47,568 nt of DNA from Gracilaria vermiculophylla (GCA_019155205.2 JAHNZQ020000010.1:1595200-1642767), one strand, 5' to 3'. Positions 1 through 10,840 are shown, numbered from the stretch's first letter. Made by a program: numbers and translations. The notes: generated by a model not told the origin, from the sequence alone.

Positions 1-204
1 TCCATTACCTTGCGGTTCTACTAGCGCCCGTGCGTTGCATTCTATCACTACCAATATAGGTGCATTCCGCGCGCCCGCTATCTCGCACCCCCAGTGGTTG
101 TGCTACCGCGTACCTCTCAGGTTTCCTCTTCCCACCTTCTAGGTTGAGCCCACCGCGCGCTCCCTAGCCACGCGTCCACACGAACACCCTTTTGGTTTTT
201 AGCC
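1..204. other. GC-rich flank without a recognisable gene
   Basis: This stretch is clearly richer in G and C than the following AT-rich DNA and stops where the Tc1-like transposase fragment begins. I found no conserved protein motif or RNA structure in it. It may be the end of another repeat that lies mostly outside the window. Confidence 0.4.
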
Positions 205-528
205 GCTTTGGTTATACCACAGTACATGCTATTTTTTAGATATTGTGTACATGTAGAAAATTTTGTTTTTCAACATGATAATGCCCCGGTACACAAATCT
301 AAATTGGTGTCAGACTGGACACGAAAAGCATGCATTCATGTCATGGAATGGCCAGCGCGCTCACCGGACTTGAACCCCATTGAAAATGCATGGGGTCTAT
401 TCTTAAGAATGTTTTATGACCATGGCAGGCAATGTAGCACAGTTGTTTATTTGAAAAACTGTGTTAAGAATTGCTGGGAAAATAATTCAGTTTTGACAGT
501 TAATGGCTACATCGATTCAATGCTTTAA
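205..528 (+). pseudogene. Tc1/mariner-type transposase, C-terminal fragment
   Basis: The frame encodes the end of a DDE transposase of the Tc1/mariner superfamily, enzymes that cut and paste a DNA transposon at TA sites. The second catalytic Asp lies in FQHDNAPVHKS and the catalytic Glu in WPARSPDLNPIENAWG. Thirty-four residues separate them, the DD34E spacing of Tc1-like elements. The N-terminal DNA-binding domain and the first catalytic Asp are missing, because homology starts abruptly at about 205 next to GC-rich DNA. The preserved piece is about 107 codons with no stop, against roughly 340 in a full enzyme, and ends at TAA 526-528. Terminal inverted repeats were not found. It is a dead 5'-truncated copy. 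Confidence 0.9.
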
Positions 529-796
529 CGCTGTATTAGCGTTATTCAGCAAAAAGGTTGGAAAAGTAGTTACTGAGTCGCCAAAAGAGACTTAAAGTTG
601 ATAAAGTTGTTATGTTTTTGAAACGGTTTTTGGACTTGAATTTATTTTGAAACTCAATTTTGTAGCCGTACAGTACCAATATCACCGTTATTTTCTTTGA
701 CACCAGCGTGATAAGGTTTTGAAACAGACTGTATATGCGAAAAACTGAAAACTGCTGTATTCTAAAGTTTACCGTCAAACGTTGGACAAAAATATG

Positions 797-1300
797 AAGA
801 TATATAGTGACTCAAGTTGGTGTATTACAAACAACAGAAAGTTAATAACCGGATATGCAGAACTCTATTGGAATTAATTTTTATCGCGTAGCAGTCGAAA
901 CCAAATAACTATGGCTCTGTCAATGACGGATGCAAAACTAGTCGTTCAAAATAGCTCTGTGAGAGAAGAATAGTGGCATCTAAAATAATCAAAAGTACTG
1001 AATTCAAATTTTAGTGTGCTATTTACAGTTCATATGGACATGCACTTGTGTACGAAGTTGTATTACATGAATGGTGGACACGAAAAATCTAGAAATTTTG
1101 AAATAGTTTGGTTCTGTGCTCAAGATTGTTTTGAGAAAATTAATATTTGATTACAATAATGCCATACAGAAAAAAGGATTGCAGATGTTCCCACCAAACC
1201 ATTGACAAAAAACCAACACGAACTGTTTTTACTATGTCCGGGACTTAAAGAAGTTTATACTCGAGAGGAGGTGTTGTACAAGCAGATAGATGCTTCTTGA
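797..1300 (+). pseudogene. Copia RNase H / pol C-terminal remnant
   Basis: This is a decayed tail of a Ty1/copia polyprotein. From 800 the frame reads IYSDSSW, then ITGYAEL, a stop, then SRSSRNQITMALS. That matches the copia RNase H pattern YSDASW...SGY...SWSSRKQ...VALSS also seen in element C of this window. The extreme C-terminus is intact at 1178-1300 and reads IADVPTKPL, then CPGLKEVY, ending QIDAS and a stop, the usual end of copia pol. The middle (about 950-1177) is degraded and frameshifted. No LTR pair was found, although TTCTAG-like words follow at about 1330. It belongs to the same broad lineage as element C but is a separate, older copy. Confidence 0.8.
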
Positions 1301-2394
1301 ACAAAATACACAACTAGTACGATAGGAAGTTTCTAGGAGGATCTAGAGAAGAACATGAGTTTTCATTTTAATGTTTTATGATTGAAAAGGATTAGAACTA
1401 TGCTTTATTGTAAACATGACGTAGAAAACTGTTCAAGAACAGTTCTAGCTGTACATTTTGACTGACGAGAGAAGTTAAGTCGATAGTTCAAAATAAAAAA
1501 AAGATTACGTTTATTTAAGTCTTTCAAAGCATTGAACGGCACCATCTACATTGATATCAACGTTTTGGATGCCCATGGAAGTGCATCAAGTGTCCATCAT
1601 GTCAAACTCCCGGGAAACCCCACATCAGGAAAAGATGATCTTACCAAAAGTATTCTCGAAGTGTTCTAAGCAAAAGCAATACTTTGCTGGAGATTTTGTG
1701 CAATTGTAATTAATCCATGAACCTACCGCAGCGGCGTGAATATACGCATACAGAAACTTTACTGATTTCATTCTTAGGGCCCTTGTACTACATACTCCAT
1801 ACAAATATTAAGTTTCTGCATATACATAAGGAAGTTACGTAAATAAAATTTTGTACTCAGAATTATGGGCATTTGCCCCTATCTAATTAGTAGATCAATA
1901 TCACACGATTGAGAAAAGAATAGTAATTTACGAAGTGAGGAACGTATTGCACAACTACTTAGTACATACAGTAGTCCGTTCGAAACATCTGGATCGAGAC
2001 TCTCTTCCTCAACCATAATACTTTTTAAATGCGCCCCCATACGCTTCTGGCGCGTTTTTCTATATTGCTTTTTTACCAGTTTGCATTTTTCAATTTTTTC
2101 AGGCTGAATAATGAATAAACGATTAACAATTCGATTACTTTATTGTATCTATTGTATTCTGCTCTTAAGAGCATCTCCAACTGGGAGGCCAGAAGACGAG
2201 CCAACAACCGAAACGTTTCAGACCCCGGGCGCCATGGTTGGCTTTCTTTTAATTGACGTTTCTATCAGAACCTCTGCCGGTGACCCTCTCCAGCGGTAGG
2301 CCACCTTCCGTGCTTCTTCGCCATAACTTCTCTCGTTGTCCAAGACGAGATAGAAGTCGCTCTTGACGAGCTTTTGCGCGACATGCTGACAAGC
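1301..2394. other. AT-rich spacer, no gene recognised
   Basis: After the copia remnant the DNA is AT-rich with short, incoherent frames. The first few tens of bases may be degraded LTR (words such as TTTCTAGGAGGATCTAG near 1331). The frame at 2111-2299 shows no motif or homologous second copy in this window. Confidence 0.4.
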
Positions 2395-2981
2395 TCAGAC
2401 AGTGTAACTGAGAAAGAATATCATGAAGGCCCCCAGCGCGGTAAAACTCAAAACATTGACCGATAAAGACATGAAGGCTCCCACAGTCTGTACAGCGACT
2501 ACTTCGCGCCCGAACCAGTCTACTGCAATCGCCATTTTTGTCGTCGTCTCTCCATATGTATCGTAATATTTGACATGTTTTGTCTGACGGTACAAAGGCA
2601 CTGTACTTACCTTCAACACCACACAGACTGTACAGGAGTTTTCGGTTTTCGTATCGAGCAAAAGGTAACTGCGACCTTGCGATTACTTGCATGGGGCAAA
2701 GTGGCGGACAGTGGCGCAGGTTTTGATTTACGCTTTAGCAACTGCTGTGTCTTCTTGAGTGCTAAAGCTCGGAATTCTTGTACTCTGCTTCTTTCCCTCC
2801 ATTGCAAAAAGTCTTGTGAGCGTATTCTGTCAGTAGACGAGGTCAATCGGTTGGCAGGGGAGCGCAATGCGGGTGTCGTATATGTTGCAGGATGCGCGGA
2901 GTTTCGATGATTTAGAGCGAAGCTATCAAGCTTCTCCCTAATCAGAACGTCGCACGAGGATGCCCCTTGGTTGAAGTGGTC
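2395..2981 (-). other. Possible host exon region, product unknown
   Basis: Two minus-strand frames here look more protein-like than chance but match nothing I recognise. The upstream one (2981-2613, 122 codons, no ATG seen) encodes a basic, Lys/Arg/Ser-rich stretch including LALKKTQQLLKRKSKP. Just after its stop lies a near-ideal 5' splice donor, AAG/GTAAGT, at 2613-2605. The downstream one starts at ATG 2535 in a good context and encodes 46 residues. Its hydrophobic core has a repeated pattern (VGAFM then LGAFM) that could span a membrane once or twice, and it ends at 2395. They could be exons of one gene or unrelated. The GC content is higher than in the flanks. This is the weakest coding claim here. 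Confidence 0.2.
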
Positions 2982-2990
2982 TCAATTTGG

Positions 2991-3015
2991 GAAGCAAATC
3001 CCAAGGATTTGCTTC
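2991..3015. repeat. Perfect 11-bp inverted repeat, 3-nt loop
   Basis: GAAGCAAATCC (2991-3001), loop CAA, GGATTTGCTTC (3005-3015). The arms are perfectly complementary. No T-run or gene end is associated, so its role is unknown. Confidence 0.7.
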
Positions 3016-4885
3016 GCAAATTAGAACCTTTTTATCAATTATCTATTCTTTTCACCCTGGTGGGGATGGCCAGGGAGCCCAAAAATCATACATGATGTTT
3101 TGCGGCTGTTATTGGAGAAGCTCTAACTGGTGCTAAATAGTATGTGCATTCGTTAGAAAGACACAATACACACAACGTTCATCATAAATATTTCCACTCC
3201 ACCTGTATTCAGAATCAATTAAACTGAATAGTTTTGTATGCCTCACGAAAACGTTTTTTACTACCTCGCGATCTGCAAAAATGTTTTTGTCTTTAAACTA
3301 TTCATTAAAACTCAAAAATCTTACTGGTGGTCTATTTTTAAGACGTATGGTCCTTAACATTTCTGCAGCTCATTATTTAACTTCACACATTAGAACACTC
3401 CAGTCCGATCAATTTATTCATGATTCTCCTTCGCATCTAAATTGATATTTAAACCCTCATCTGGACATTTCGTCGTAGCTTTTTTATGATATTTAATATT
3501 TAACAGAAAACGATCATTGGCCACTCATTATCCTGCAACATGTGGCATCGTTATGCTTGCTAACGCATTTGCCAATATCTAAACATCTGTCCAATCTATA
3601 GATCCTGTGTTTCCAGCGAAACAGCTTTTTCCTTTATCAATGCTTCTTGCAGCACAAAATAAGTGTTGAAAACTTACATGTGTTCGGTAACAACAGTACT
3701 GATAAATTTGAAACCAAATCTTTTGTTTTAAAACTTTTTCCATATTTCATGTTCCATCATTAAATTCCACAAAATAGTTGTATAGTTTAGACTCTGTGGC
3801 AGACAAATGTTTTCGATTAATCATTCAATGCTTACTTCTTCCATTAAAAACATATGACCTGAAATTTTCAAGTTTCAACCATTTCTAACTGTTTTTATTG
3901 CCATAAATGCAATCTTCTTCTGAATACATGAAACGCCTTCCCCTTCCATTGTTCATATTTCTAGATACAGTTGGTTGTATTTCTCTCAATAAAATATCAA
4001 ATTCTTTATATGACTTTTTTCATAGACATACTTGTCTCGGAACGATTTCGAAAAAACATTTTATCATATATCGGGCTGTTAGGTTTGTCACCGTCGTCGG
4101 AATTTTCACAACAATAGTTATGTGGAAAACTGCTGCCTTTCATTCTCTTTTCAACAGTTTCTGTATTTCAAGATGTTAAAAACCTTTGCAGCGTATTGCA
4201 GAGAAACAAGACCCATAGATGAGAAGCAAAGAAAGATCTGCTATAGAAAGAAGACGTAAAAAGGTCCTATCTTTGCACATCTATCTAATGCTTCCCCACT
4301 TACCATTGTTCTAGGCGTAAAATATGCATCTGTTTATCTTCATTCTTATCTTTGGCCACGCAGTTCTTAGTTATAATTTAGATCTCTGCACAAAATTAAA
4401 ATGTTTCCAAATTTATAGCTGTGTTTTTATACGTACAGTTATTTGACGACTGTATGTGGCGTCCATTATTCAAGGCGCAGTTTTCAAGCGCACACGCAGC
4501 TTGAGATAACTCGAACAGTACAAAATGCTCCGCCATTTCTGGCCGTTTCTCGGCTCCAAGTGGTGTTTACTCGTTCGAGTGGCATTCCTTTTCTGTCATT
4601 GCCAGGTCTGTTCTTTCGCTTGCACTTGCTGCTCCATGCGCTCATCTGCTAATTTCACAATTTGCTGTCGCCATTCCCCCCAAGTCAACTTTATCCTTGT
4701 TGCTCACAATCTCTATCGCTCTATATTCAATTTTATTGAGCCCTGTCGTCTCAAACAAACTCCGCATGTTGCATAAGAGTCATGGCATGCAACTCAAACC
4801 CATGTTATACTGTTAAACTCGAACGACCTATGCCGTTGTAACTGGAGGTGTCCAGTTGCTGCCACACAAATTAGAAGTTCATGCA
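3016..4885. other. AT-rich spacer, no gene recognised
   Basis: About 1.9 kb of low-complexity, AT-rich DNA. Short open frames at 3907-4179 and 4443-4776 have no motif and no related copy in the window. I see no LTR, terminal repeat or RNA gene. Confidence 0.5.
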
Positions 4886-5438
4886 CGTGGTACTGTCAGC
4901 CCTCCTCTCGAGGTAGTAAAGCACAACGTCCGTTAGGAGTTTTTGTTGACTCCAAAGGCACGTGTTCCCAAAGGTGGTCTCCGGTATCTGCTGTCGCGAG
5001 CCGGGGGAATTCTTAAAGGGTATCCGCAAACACCAAGCGGACGGGGAGGTTCGCTGGGCGGACAATGCTCCTACAGTCGCTGCTATGATGTGACCTGGGG
5101 ATCGGCGGCTTAGGAACCTGCGTTGCTCGACAAGAGACTCCAACCGGAAAAGTAGATAAAGACTCAAGGGTGCTTGTCTTTACTTCCCCAGAGGTGGAGC
5201 TCAACCGTCAGATTAAGTATCAAGCCGCGAGCGCGCCTCGGCAGGTGTCGCTACTGTACTAATGACCTGCATAAATTATCTAAAATAAATAATAAATCTA
5301 CCGTTCCTGAAAGATACTGTAGCGCACGTGGGCGGGATTATGCACCACGTGGCCCAGCTAATAAAATACGAGCCCTCCTTAGGAATATTATACCTTAAAG
5401 CCAAACCACCCTATTTCCATAGGAGCCACTGTACTACA
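4886..5438 (-). repeat. LTR 1 (3' LTR of gypsy A)
   Basis: This 553-bp long terminal repeat matches 10841-11397 and 20828-21381. The plus-strand ends are [T/C]GTGGTACTGTCAG and CCACTGTACTACA, giving TG...CA termini on the element strand (TGTAGTAC...GTACCAC[A/G]). The left end has C where the other copies have T. A polypurine tract follows at 5439, confirming this is the downstream LTR of a minus-strand element. By eye it is more like LTR 3 than LTR 2. Confidence 0.92.
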
Positions 5439-5454
5439 TACCCCCTTTCCTAAA
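5439..5454 (-). promoter_or_regulatory. Polypurine tract of gypsy A
   Basis: On the minus strand this reads TTTAGGAAAGGGGGTA and directly abuts LTR 1. It is the expected primer site for plus-strand DNA synthesis. The same 14-nt core occurs a second time inside element B at 14226-14239. Confidence 0.85.
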
Positions 5455-6102
5455 TTGCACCACATCCTGGAGGTGCATCTTCCGCTTTCTTGATTCCTGG
5501 GGTGGCTCCTATCGGTGTTGAGGCAAGTGCGGCCTCCGGCGGTTTGCCCGTTCTCTCCTTCAGGCGTTCCTTCCCTTCTACATACTCCTGCGCGGCGTGT
5601 TGCCCCGAGCTCGCGTTTCATCCCTTGCCGTGTTTGTGGGCCCTACTCCTCCTTAACCCGGCGGCGTCTCCTCCGTTTCGGCGTGACCTGTGGCGGCTGC
5701 TGTGCCTTTTGGTGGCGGGGGCTTCCACGCACTTCAGCGTCTCGTGCGCGGTGCAGACGCGCGACCTCCATGACCGGAGCATGGGCCAGTCCAGAGCGGA
5801 CAACGACTCCCTCAAGGCATTTGACGCTCCGATTCTTCCGAGGATTCTCCTTCGAGGAACACCCGATTCATCACTTCCGTTCATTGCGTCTCCATGAAGG
5901 CGCATCGTCTCCTAATCTTCTCGTCCGCGCCCCCTTCGGCCTTTACTAGATATAAACTTGCGCCCCGCCATTGGGCTCCATACCTCGCCTGTCTTCAGTC
6001 GTCCGTCTTCTTCGCGCATTGCACGATAGCGTCACAACGCGGCTTTCTCCCCTGTCAGATGTATAACCACGGGCCGCTTTTGAAGTGGCGCTTAATCCCT
6101 CA
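5455..6102. other. GC-rich segment between LTR and antisense gene
   Basis: This is homologous to 11412-12080 of element B. Plus-strand frames at 5490-5949 are open, but the frame is not kept between A and B, so I read the segment as noncoding. It could be the leader or promoter side of the antisense gene; nothing in it proves that. Confidence 0.5.
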
Positions 6103-6454
6103 TCTCAGGTGCTGCTGTTACGAATCCTCGACTATGAACTCTTGGTGGAGAACCTGGCGACCAGCAGGCCCTGTCGGTTTCCAGCTCCGTCCCAGGATAT
6201 GGACGCACCTCCTGAGGTGATAACTCCGCGGCCCGCCGCAGTGCCGAGTGCTCTCACAGTGGTAGCCGCCGTGTCTCCTATGGAAGAGGACGGGACTACT
6301 CCCGTCCCGGCACCGTCTGCCCCACAGGTGCAACTCCGATTGCGGAGCATCCCTGCACATCTTCTTCGGCCTCGCCTGCGGAGCGTTCCAGTTCCCACAC
6401 CGTTGTCACCTCAGGTGTCACCGACTCCGTCCTTGGCTTTGCCGACCTCCACTG
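6103..6454 (+). pseudogene. Antisense gene remnant in gypsy A
   Basis: This matches codons of the antisense frame at about 13280-13625 in element B, running against the direction of pol. Over about 105 codons the two copies keep the same frame with no indel that breaks it. Shared peptides include APSQDM, PRPAAVPSA, RPRLRSVPVP and SLALPTS. The product is Pro-, Val- and Ser-rich and unidentified. Here the gene has lost everything before it (junction near 6106) and after it, where the frame runs straight into reversed integrase sequence at about 6455. The frame stays open to 6738 only by chance. The retained piece would not make the native protein. Confidence 0.65.
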
Positions 6455-8368
6455 GGATCTTGGAAAAGCGGTCCGTGATAACGGGGATCAATCGGTGCCC
6501 TCGCTCCGTCTTGGGGAGCGGACCCAAGATGTCCATGGCCACAAACTCTAACGGTCCTGAAGGTGGGAACAGCGTGAGCGGCGTCTGGTGTTTCCGTATA
6601 CTCCCCCTAACGGCGGCGCAGGAATATGAATCCGCCACCGTTTGGAAGGCGTCATTAGCCATGTTCGGTCCACAGAACTCCCTCTGCATGGTGCAATACA
6701 TCCGAGATCCACCAGGGTGCCCGGCGAGGCGAGAATAGTGCAAGAGATACAACAGTCTCTCCCGTAGCTTCGTCGGCACTACATTTTGGAGAGCTCCATC
6801 CAGGTGGGCGCGGCGTACAAGCACGCCATCTCGGCTGACGTCGAATGAAGATGTCAAACTCCCCACAGTGGCGAGGCACTCCTTGCAGTACGCATCCGTA
6901 CTTTGCTCCTTCAAAAACTCCGCTACGGTAATGGAGAGAACTTCTTTCTCCTCCTCAACAAGAGCCATCACCTCAGGGAGTCCACTGTACTTTCCTCCGG
7001 GTTCACAGCATTCCAAACTTTCTCCATCGGATCCTTCTTTCCTGTCGGCGTTCTGGATGACCAGACACGGGATGTTGTCCTCCAAAGGTGTTTTATCTTC
7101 CCCATCGGTGGATATTCGTGAGAGCGCGTCCGCTGCCTGGCGTTTAATGCCAGGGCGGTGGACGATGTCAAACTCGAACTCCAGGAGGCGTAACCTCTAC
7201 CTTTCCAGGCGACAAGAAGCATCTGTCAAGGACAGTATCCACTTCAATGGTGCGTGGTCCATTCTCAAGGTGAAGCGCGCGCCTTCCAGGTATGTGCGTA
7301 AAAGCAAAAGCGCCTACACGATGGCAAGATATTCGCGCTCCGAGGTGGAATAATTCCGTTTCGTAGGGGTGAGGCTGCGACTCCAATATCCGATGGGTTG
7401 AAGTCCCTCTTCCGCTTGCTCCTGTAGGATGGCACATCCGACCTGGTATTTACAGGCGTCAGTGTCCAGCACCATTCGGCCGTGCCGCTTCGGAATTACC
7501 AAGATTGGTGGTTCTATCAGTCTCCTCTTCAGGGTGGCGAAGTCTTCAAACTCCTCGTCCATTAAGATAGCCAATTGCGTCGGATTGTCCTTATCCAAGA
7601 GGCGATTTAACGGAGCCACTATACGGGAGAAATTCGGTACAAACCTCCGGAAGACGTTACACAACCCAAAGAAGGAGCCGAGCTCCGTCTGGTTTGTGGG
7701 AGGGTGAGCTTCCATGATGGCGTACTGAGTTTTCCTGGAAACCTGTAGGCGGCCCGGAAGCACAACGTGCCCCAGGTAGTCCACCGACGATTTGAAAAAG
7801 AAACATTTCTCCAGCTTCAAGGTGAGGCCAGCATCCTTTAAGAGTTGGAGCACGTGTTTTACATGAACGAAGTGCTCCTCCACGCTGCGGGATTATATGA
7901 TGACGTCATAGATATGCACCAAGGTGTACTGCCTTTTCATCTTTGGCAGGATAATGTCCACCGCTCTCTGGAATATATCGGGTGCATTCTTTAATCCAAA
8001 TAGCATCCTTAGGAATCTGAAGATCCCACAGTGCAAGGTGAACGTTGTCTTATCTTTATCCGAGTCGTCCATCTCAATATGCCAGTAGCCGCTATTGGCA
8101 TCCAGCGTGGGGAAAAGGGACGCATTGCCTAAGGAATCGATACACTCATCCATACGGGGTATCGGGTACGAATCGCGTACCGTCACCTCGTTGAGGCGTC
8201 TGTAGTCGATACAGAAACTTAAAGAGCTATCTTTCTTCTTGAAAAACACCACCAGGGAGGCCAATTTGGAATTGGAAGGCTCCATAATGCCCTTCTTCAG
8301 CGTCCGGTGGACCTCATCGCGTTCAATATTGCGCACATGGGGTCCGGCGCTCATCGGGAGTTAATGTA
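6455..8368 (-). pseudogene. pol: Gypsy pol fragment (RT, RNase H, integrase N-part)
   Basis: Reading down the minus strand, RT starts near 8350 with RNIERDEVHRTLKKG, then FCIDYRRLNEVTVRDSYPIP, FPTLDANSGYWHIEMDD and FGLKNAPDIFQRAVD. The catalytic box reads YDVII rather than YxDD. A stop (TAA) sits where B has Tyr (7890). Further on come VDYLGHV and FRRFVPNFSRIVAPLNRLL. The RNase H region has VLDTDA and RNYSTSEREYLAIV, then a TAG replacing Trp. At 6455-7085 the integrase HHCC finger has lost its first Cys (SYSCAA). The first catalytic Asp (AMDILGPLP) is present before the deletion junction. Frameshifts separate the segments. This is a non-functional relative of the pol in element B. Confidence 0.9.
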
Positions 8369-8543
8369 TCAAAACCGCACATACGACTCAAAAACGCCAT
8401 TTGTATGTCGTCCATGAAAGGGTCGGAACCTCCAAAAAATAATCATTCGGCAAAATTTCATCCGGGCGGATAGACACAAGTGTCCAACATGTGTGACAGA
8501 GCTTACATACTCTACAGTATCCAAAGGGAGCGATTGAAATTCC
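8369..8543 (+). repeat. 175-bp repeat, left copy
   Basis: This segment is found again in inverted orientation at 21399-21573, with the same length and about 15 mismatches by my count. It starts exactly where gypsy A homology stops and ends inside unique DNA. Both copies contain an identical stretch around ATCCGGGCGGATAGACACAA and another around CATACTCTACAGTATCC. No known element is recognised. Confidence 0.85.
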
Positions 8544-8903
8544 GCAAATGCATGACTGCGCCATCGCCGGTCACGCGCGATACGCCTGTATTCGTACGGC
8601 ACCATCACACGACTACCTCCATGCGCCATCGGTGGCGCGCTTCAGCAGGTCACCCAAGCCATTCAGATCTGACACTTTTGACAGGACCCACTGCATCTGA
8701 CACCAAAATTTGAAACAAAATGAATCCGACGCACTACCGTAACAGGTCTTTCACAAGTATCTGCCCCATGACATGCGCCGCACGCGCTTGAAGATAGTAC
8801 TCGTAAATCGCCTATCGTCGCATACTCCACCGTCGCCGAACAAAATCCGCTCAAGTCGCCCGAGTGCAGAACGACTCACCCGTGCATCTATAGGAAGCCT
8901 TGT
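8544..8903. other. Spacer, no gene recognised
   Basis: These 360 bases lie between the 175-bp repeat and the first broken minus-strand gene. Overlapping short frames exist on both strands without motifs. I see no RNA gene or repeat. Confidence 0.4.
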
Positions 8904-9299
8904 CTAGAGCGGAACTCGTCTTGCAAGCTGTTGCCACGACAAAGACCTTATCCACTCCCCGCCACGGACCGAAGCCCTTTTTTGTCTCCAAAATTTTTCC
9001 TGAGACAACGGCCTTCGTATCTCATCTGCCAGTTTCTCTTCATCCCAAAAAATGAATTTCTCTCCGTCGAGCTTCTTGCAATCGGCACAATAGTTTCAGT
9101 ATCCTTCCTGGCTTTCCTTTGAGCATTTTCCATCTACAGCGGTGGCACCGTCGCTTTTGTCTTCACTTAAAATCTCTTTGGCTGATGGCCCCAATGTGCC
9201 ACCAGTTTCCCGAGCTTAATACGTACGAAATGTTTCTGATTTGTTGTGGTCTCCCACCATCTTACAACACGATAATTTACCGCAAATGTCACGTTTCAT
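8904..9299 (-). pseudogene. Broken unidentified gene with a CxxC motif
   Basis: One minus-strand frame runs from ATG 9299 to TAG 8904, 131 codons, interrupted only by TAA (9218-9216) and TGA (9098-9096). The predicted product is acidic-then-basic and coherent. It has ICGKLSCCKM near the start, a Glu/Ser/Lys-rich middle (AKEILSEDKSDGATAVDG), then NYCADCKKLDGEKF and a Trp/Arg-rich end. The CADC pair could be half of a zinc finger. I do not recognise the family. It lies just downstream, on the same strand, of the frame at 9498-9896, so the two could be parts of one disabled gene. No retroelement motif is present. Confidence 0.4.
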
Positions 9300-9497
9300 C
9301 CCGGCGAGCTATCAACAATCGCGATCTCCGTATTCCTCCCCTCTCACCTTCGCATCACTGCCTCTTTCCTTTCCAGCCGCGCATTATCATATGGCCTCTT
9401 GCTCTGTAGGTCCCGGTCTGTTAGGATTTACATTATTTTATGCTTTTATTATATGAATCATGAGTAATAGACTTGATATTATGTGGTTTTACGTAGC

Positions 9498-9896
9498 CTA
9501 GATGCATTCCTCGTGGCATTGCAATTTGATTCGATGTGTTATTTGCCCTAGACAGGCTTTACAAACACGTTTGACAATCCATGTCATTATGCTATGTTTG
9601 AAGTCATAGGCCTTACAAGACCCTATCGGCACTCTTGTTGTCAATGTGAGCATCCGAATTGTGTCCACGACGGAATGTTCTAGAAGCATCTTGCAAAGGA
9701 CAACTGTCCCGTGAACGTCATTCGTTTCGACTTTGCATAGCTGGCAATGAGATGTTTCATAGCTAGTGCATCTAAAGGGGTACCGTAGAAATCATTTACT
9801 TTGGCCTCGTTTTCGAAGTTCTGATTCTCTATATAAACCCTGGTCGACCTGCCGACTTCTCCTCGGCTGGTCACCATCGTTCACGTTCTCAACCAT
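9498..9896 (-). pseudogene. Broken unidentified Cys/His-rich gene
   Basis: A minus-strand frame starts at ATG 9896 and runs to TAG 9500-9498, 132 codons with a single in-frame TGA at 9794-9792. The first third is polar and Arg-rich. The rest has possible metal-binding residues: RCTSYETSHCQLCKVE, VVLCKM, and later RVCKACLGQ and LQCHEEC. Their spacing suggests a zinc-binding fold but fits no domain I can name. The gene is divergent from the SANT-like frame on the plus strand, about 130-310 bp away. A competing frame at 9680-9877 is open but lacks such a motif pattern. Confidence 0.35.
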
Positions 9897-10025
9897 TAAC
9901 CCAGTGTTCTAACACGGTCCGGACGAGCAGCACACCAGTCTGATTCTTTATGACATTAACAAACTGCAAAAAACTTGTTGCACCGTGTTTGGTGGCAGGT
10001 TGCACATTAAAAAGAGTGTAAGGTT

Positions 10026-10840
10026 ATGCGAGATGCTCAACCGAGGCGGATATCCGTGCAAGCGAGTGCAGATGTGTCCGTCTCACCCATTGTTTATTCC
10101 CGTGTCGTCTCAAAGCGCCACAAACATGCATTGATTATCATTTTCATGTCCGCCTATTTGCACACGAGTATCTTCTCCGCTTGGCTTGGCTCCAAGGTCT
10201 ATCAAGATAACAAAGAGCATTTCGGCGCTTCCTCTACAAAAACGTCAGATCAGAGGCAAATAGACTGAAGAAGAGCATTAACTATTTCTTATCTCACAAA
10301 AAAAACGAGCGGGGTAATTGGACGGAGATAGCGAGAGACATTCCTTCTCGGAATGTAGTTCTCGATCAGGCTCATGGAAGGAACTTCTGTCATCGGTATC
10401 GGCAAAAGAACAAGAAAACCTGGTCCTTGCTTGACCTGAATATGGAAAGCAAGGAGATGGTGCGATTTTGTTCTATATACGAAACAGAAAATACCCCACG
10501 ACAAGGGCCTCCGTTGTTTGAGCAAAATGAGAAACGTCGAGCCCCAGCAAACATGTCAAACACGGATCTCGTAGTTGAATCAGAACCGTTGCCAAAACTA
10601 CAGGTTGCGCCGTACCACGCGGCTTTTGCACCGGTACCTGCGAGAAAAATGGAAAGCACCGCTCAGAATGCGCCATATGCAAGCCGTCCCCGAGAACTGC
10701 TGGAATCGCTGCTTGATTTACAATTACTCGAAAGTGAACAGCATCAAGCTCTTGGTCCTGACGGCTTTGGAGCTTCTGAAAAGTATTGGATGTCACTGGA
10801 CCGAATATTGTACATATCGACACAGAACTATGGGTCTTCA
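10026..10840 (+). pseudogene. SANT/Myb-like ORF interrupted by an LTR
   Basis: A plus-strand frame is open from 10211 to the LTR at 10841 (210 codons) and continues into the LTR until 10891. Near its start it reads ERGNWTEIARDIPSR and, 13 residues on, FCHRYRQKNKK. That resembles the second half of a Myb/SANT DNA-binding repeat (W..IA..I..R...C..RY). The rest is low in known motifs, with a Leu-rich helix-like stretch (RELLESLLDLQLLESEQ) near the end. No ATG precedes the SANT part in this frame. The frame at 10026-10268 (ending SKVYQDNKEHF) may be its N-terminus, joined by a one-base shift near 10210. It may be a host gene or the DNA-binding gene of a transposon, cut by the LTR of element B. 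Confidence 0.4.

Larger units (their letters stand above)
4886..8368 (-). mobile_element. Gypsy element A, deleted chromovirus copy
   Basis: This is a partial Ty3/gypsy element on the minus strand, closely related to element B. From right to left it holds RT, RNase H, the integrase zinc finger and the start of the integrase core. Next come a shortened copy of the antisense gene, a GC-rich segment, a polypurine tract and one LTR. Compared with B, gag, protease and the 5' LTR are missing: homology stops at about 8368 (B equivalent about 17266). Two internal segments are also missing, matching B about 12080-13280 and 13625-15350. The first deletion is flanked in B by the same short word AGGTGC. 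It cannot move by itself. Confidence 0.9.

Noticed and set aside
2991..3015. Intrinsic transcription terminator
   Set aside because: A perfect stem exists but no T-run follows and the context is eukaryotic.
5490..5949. Overlapping GC-rich ORFs after LTR 1
   Set aside because: The homologous region of element B (11412-12034) does not keep these frames, so they are probably chance openings.
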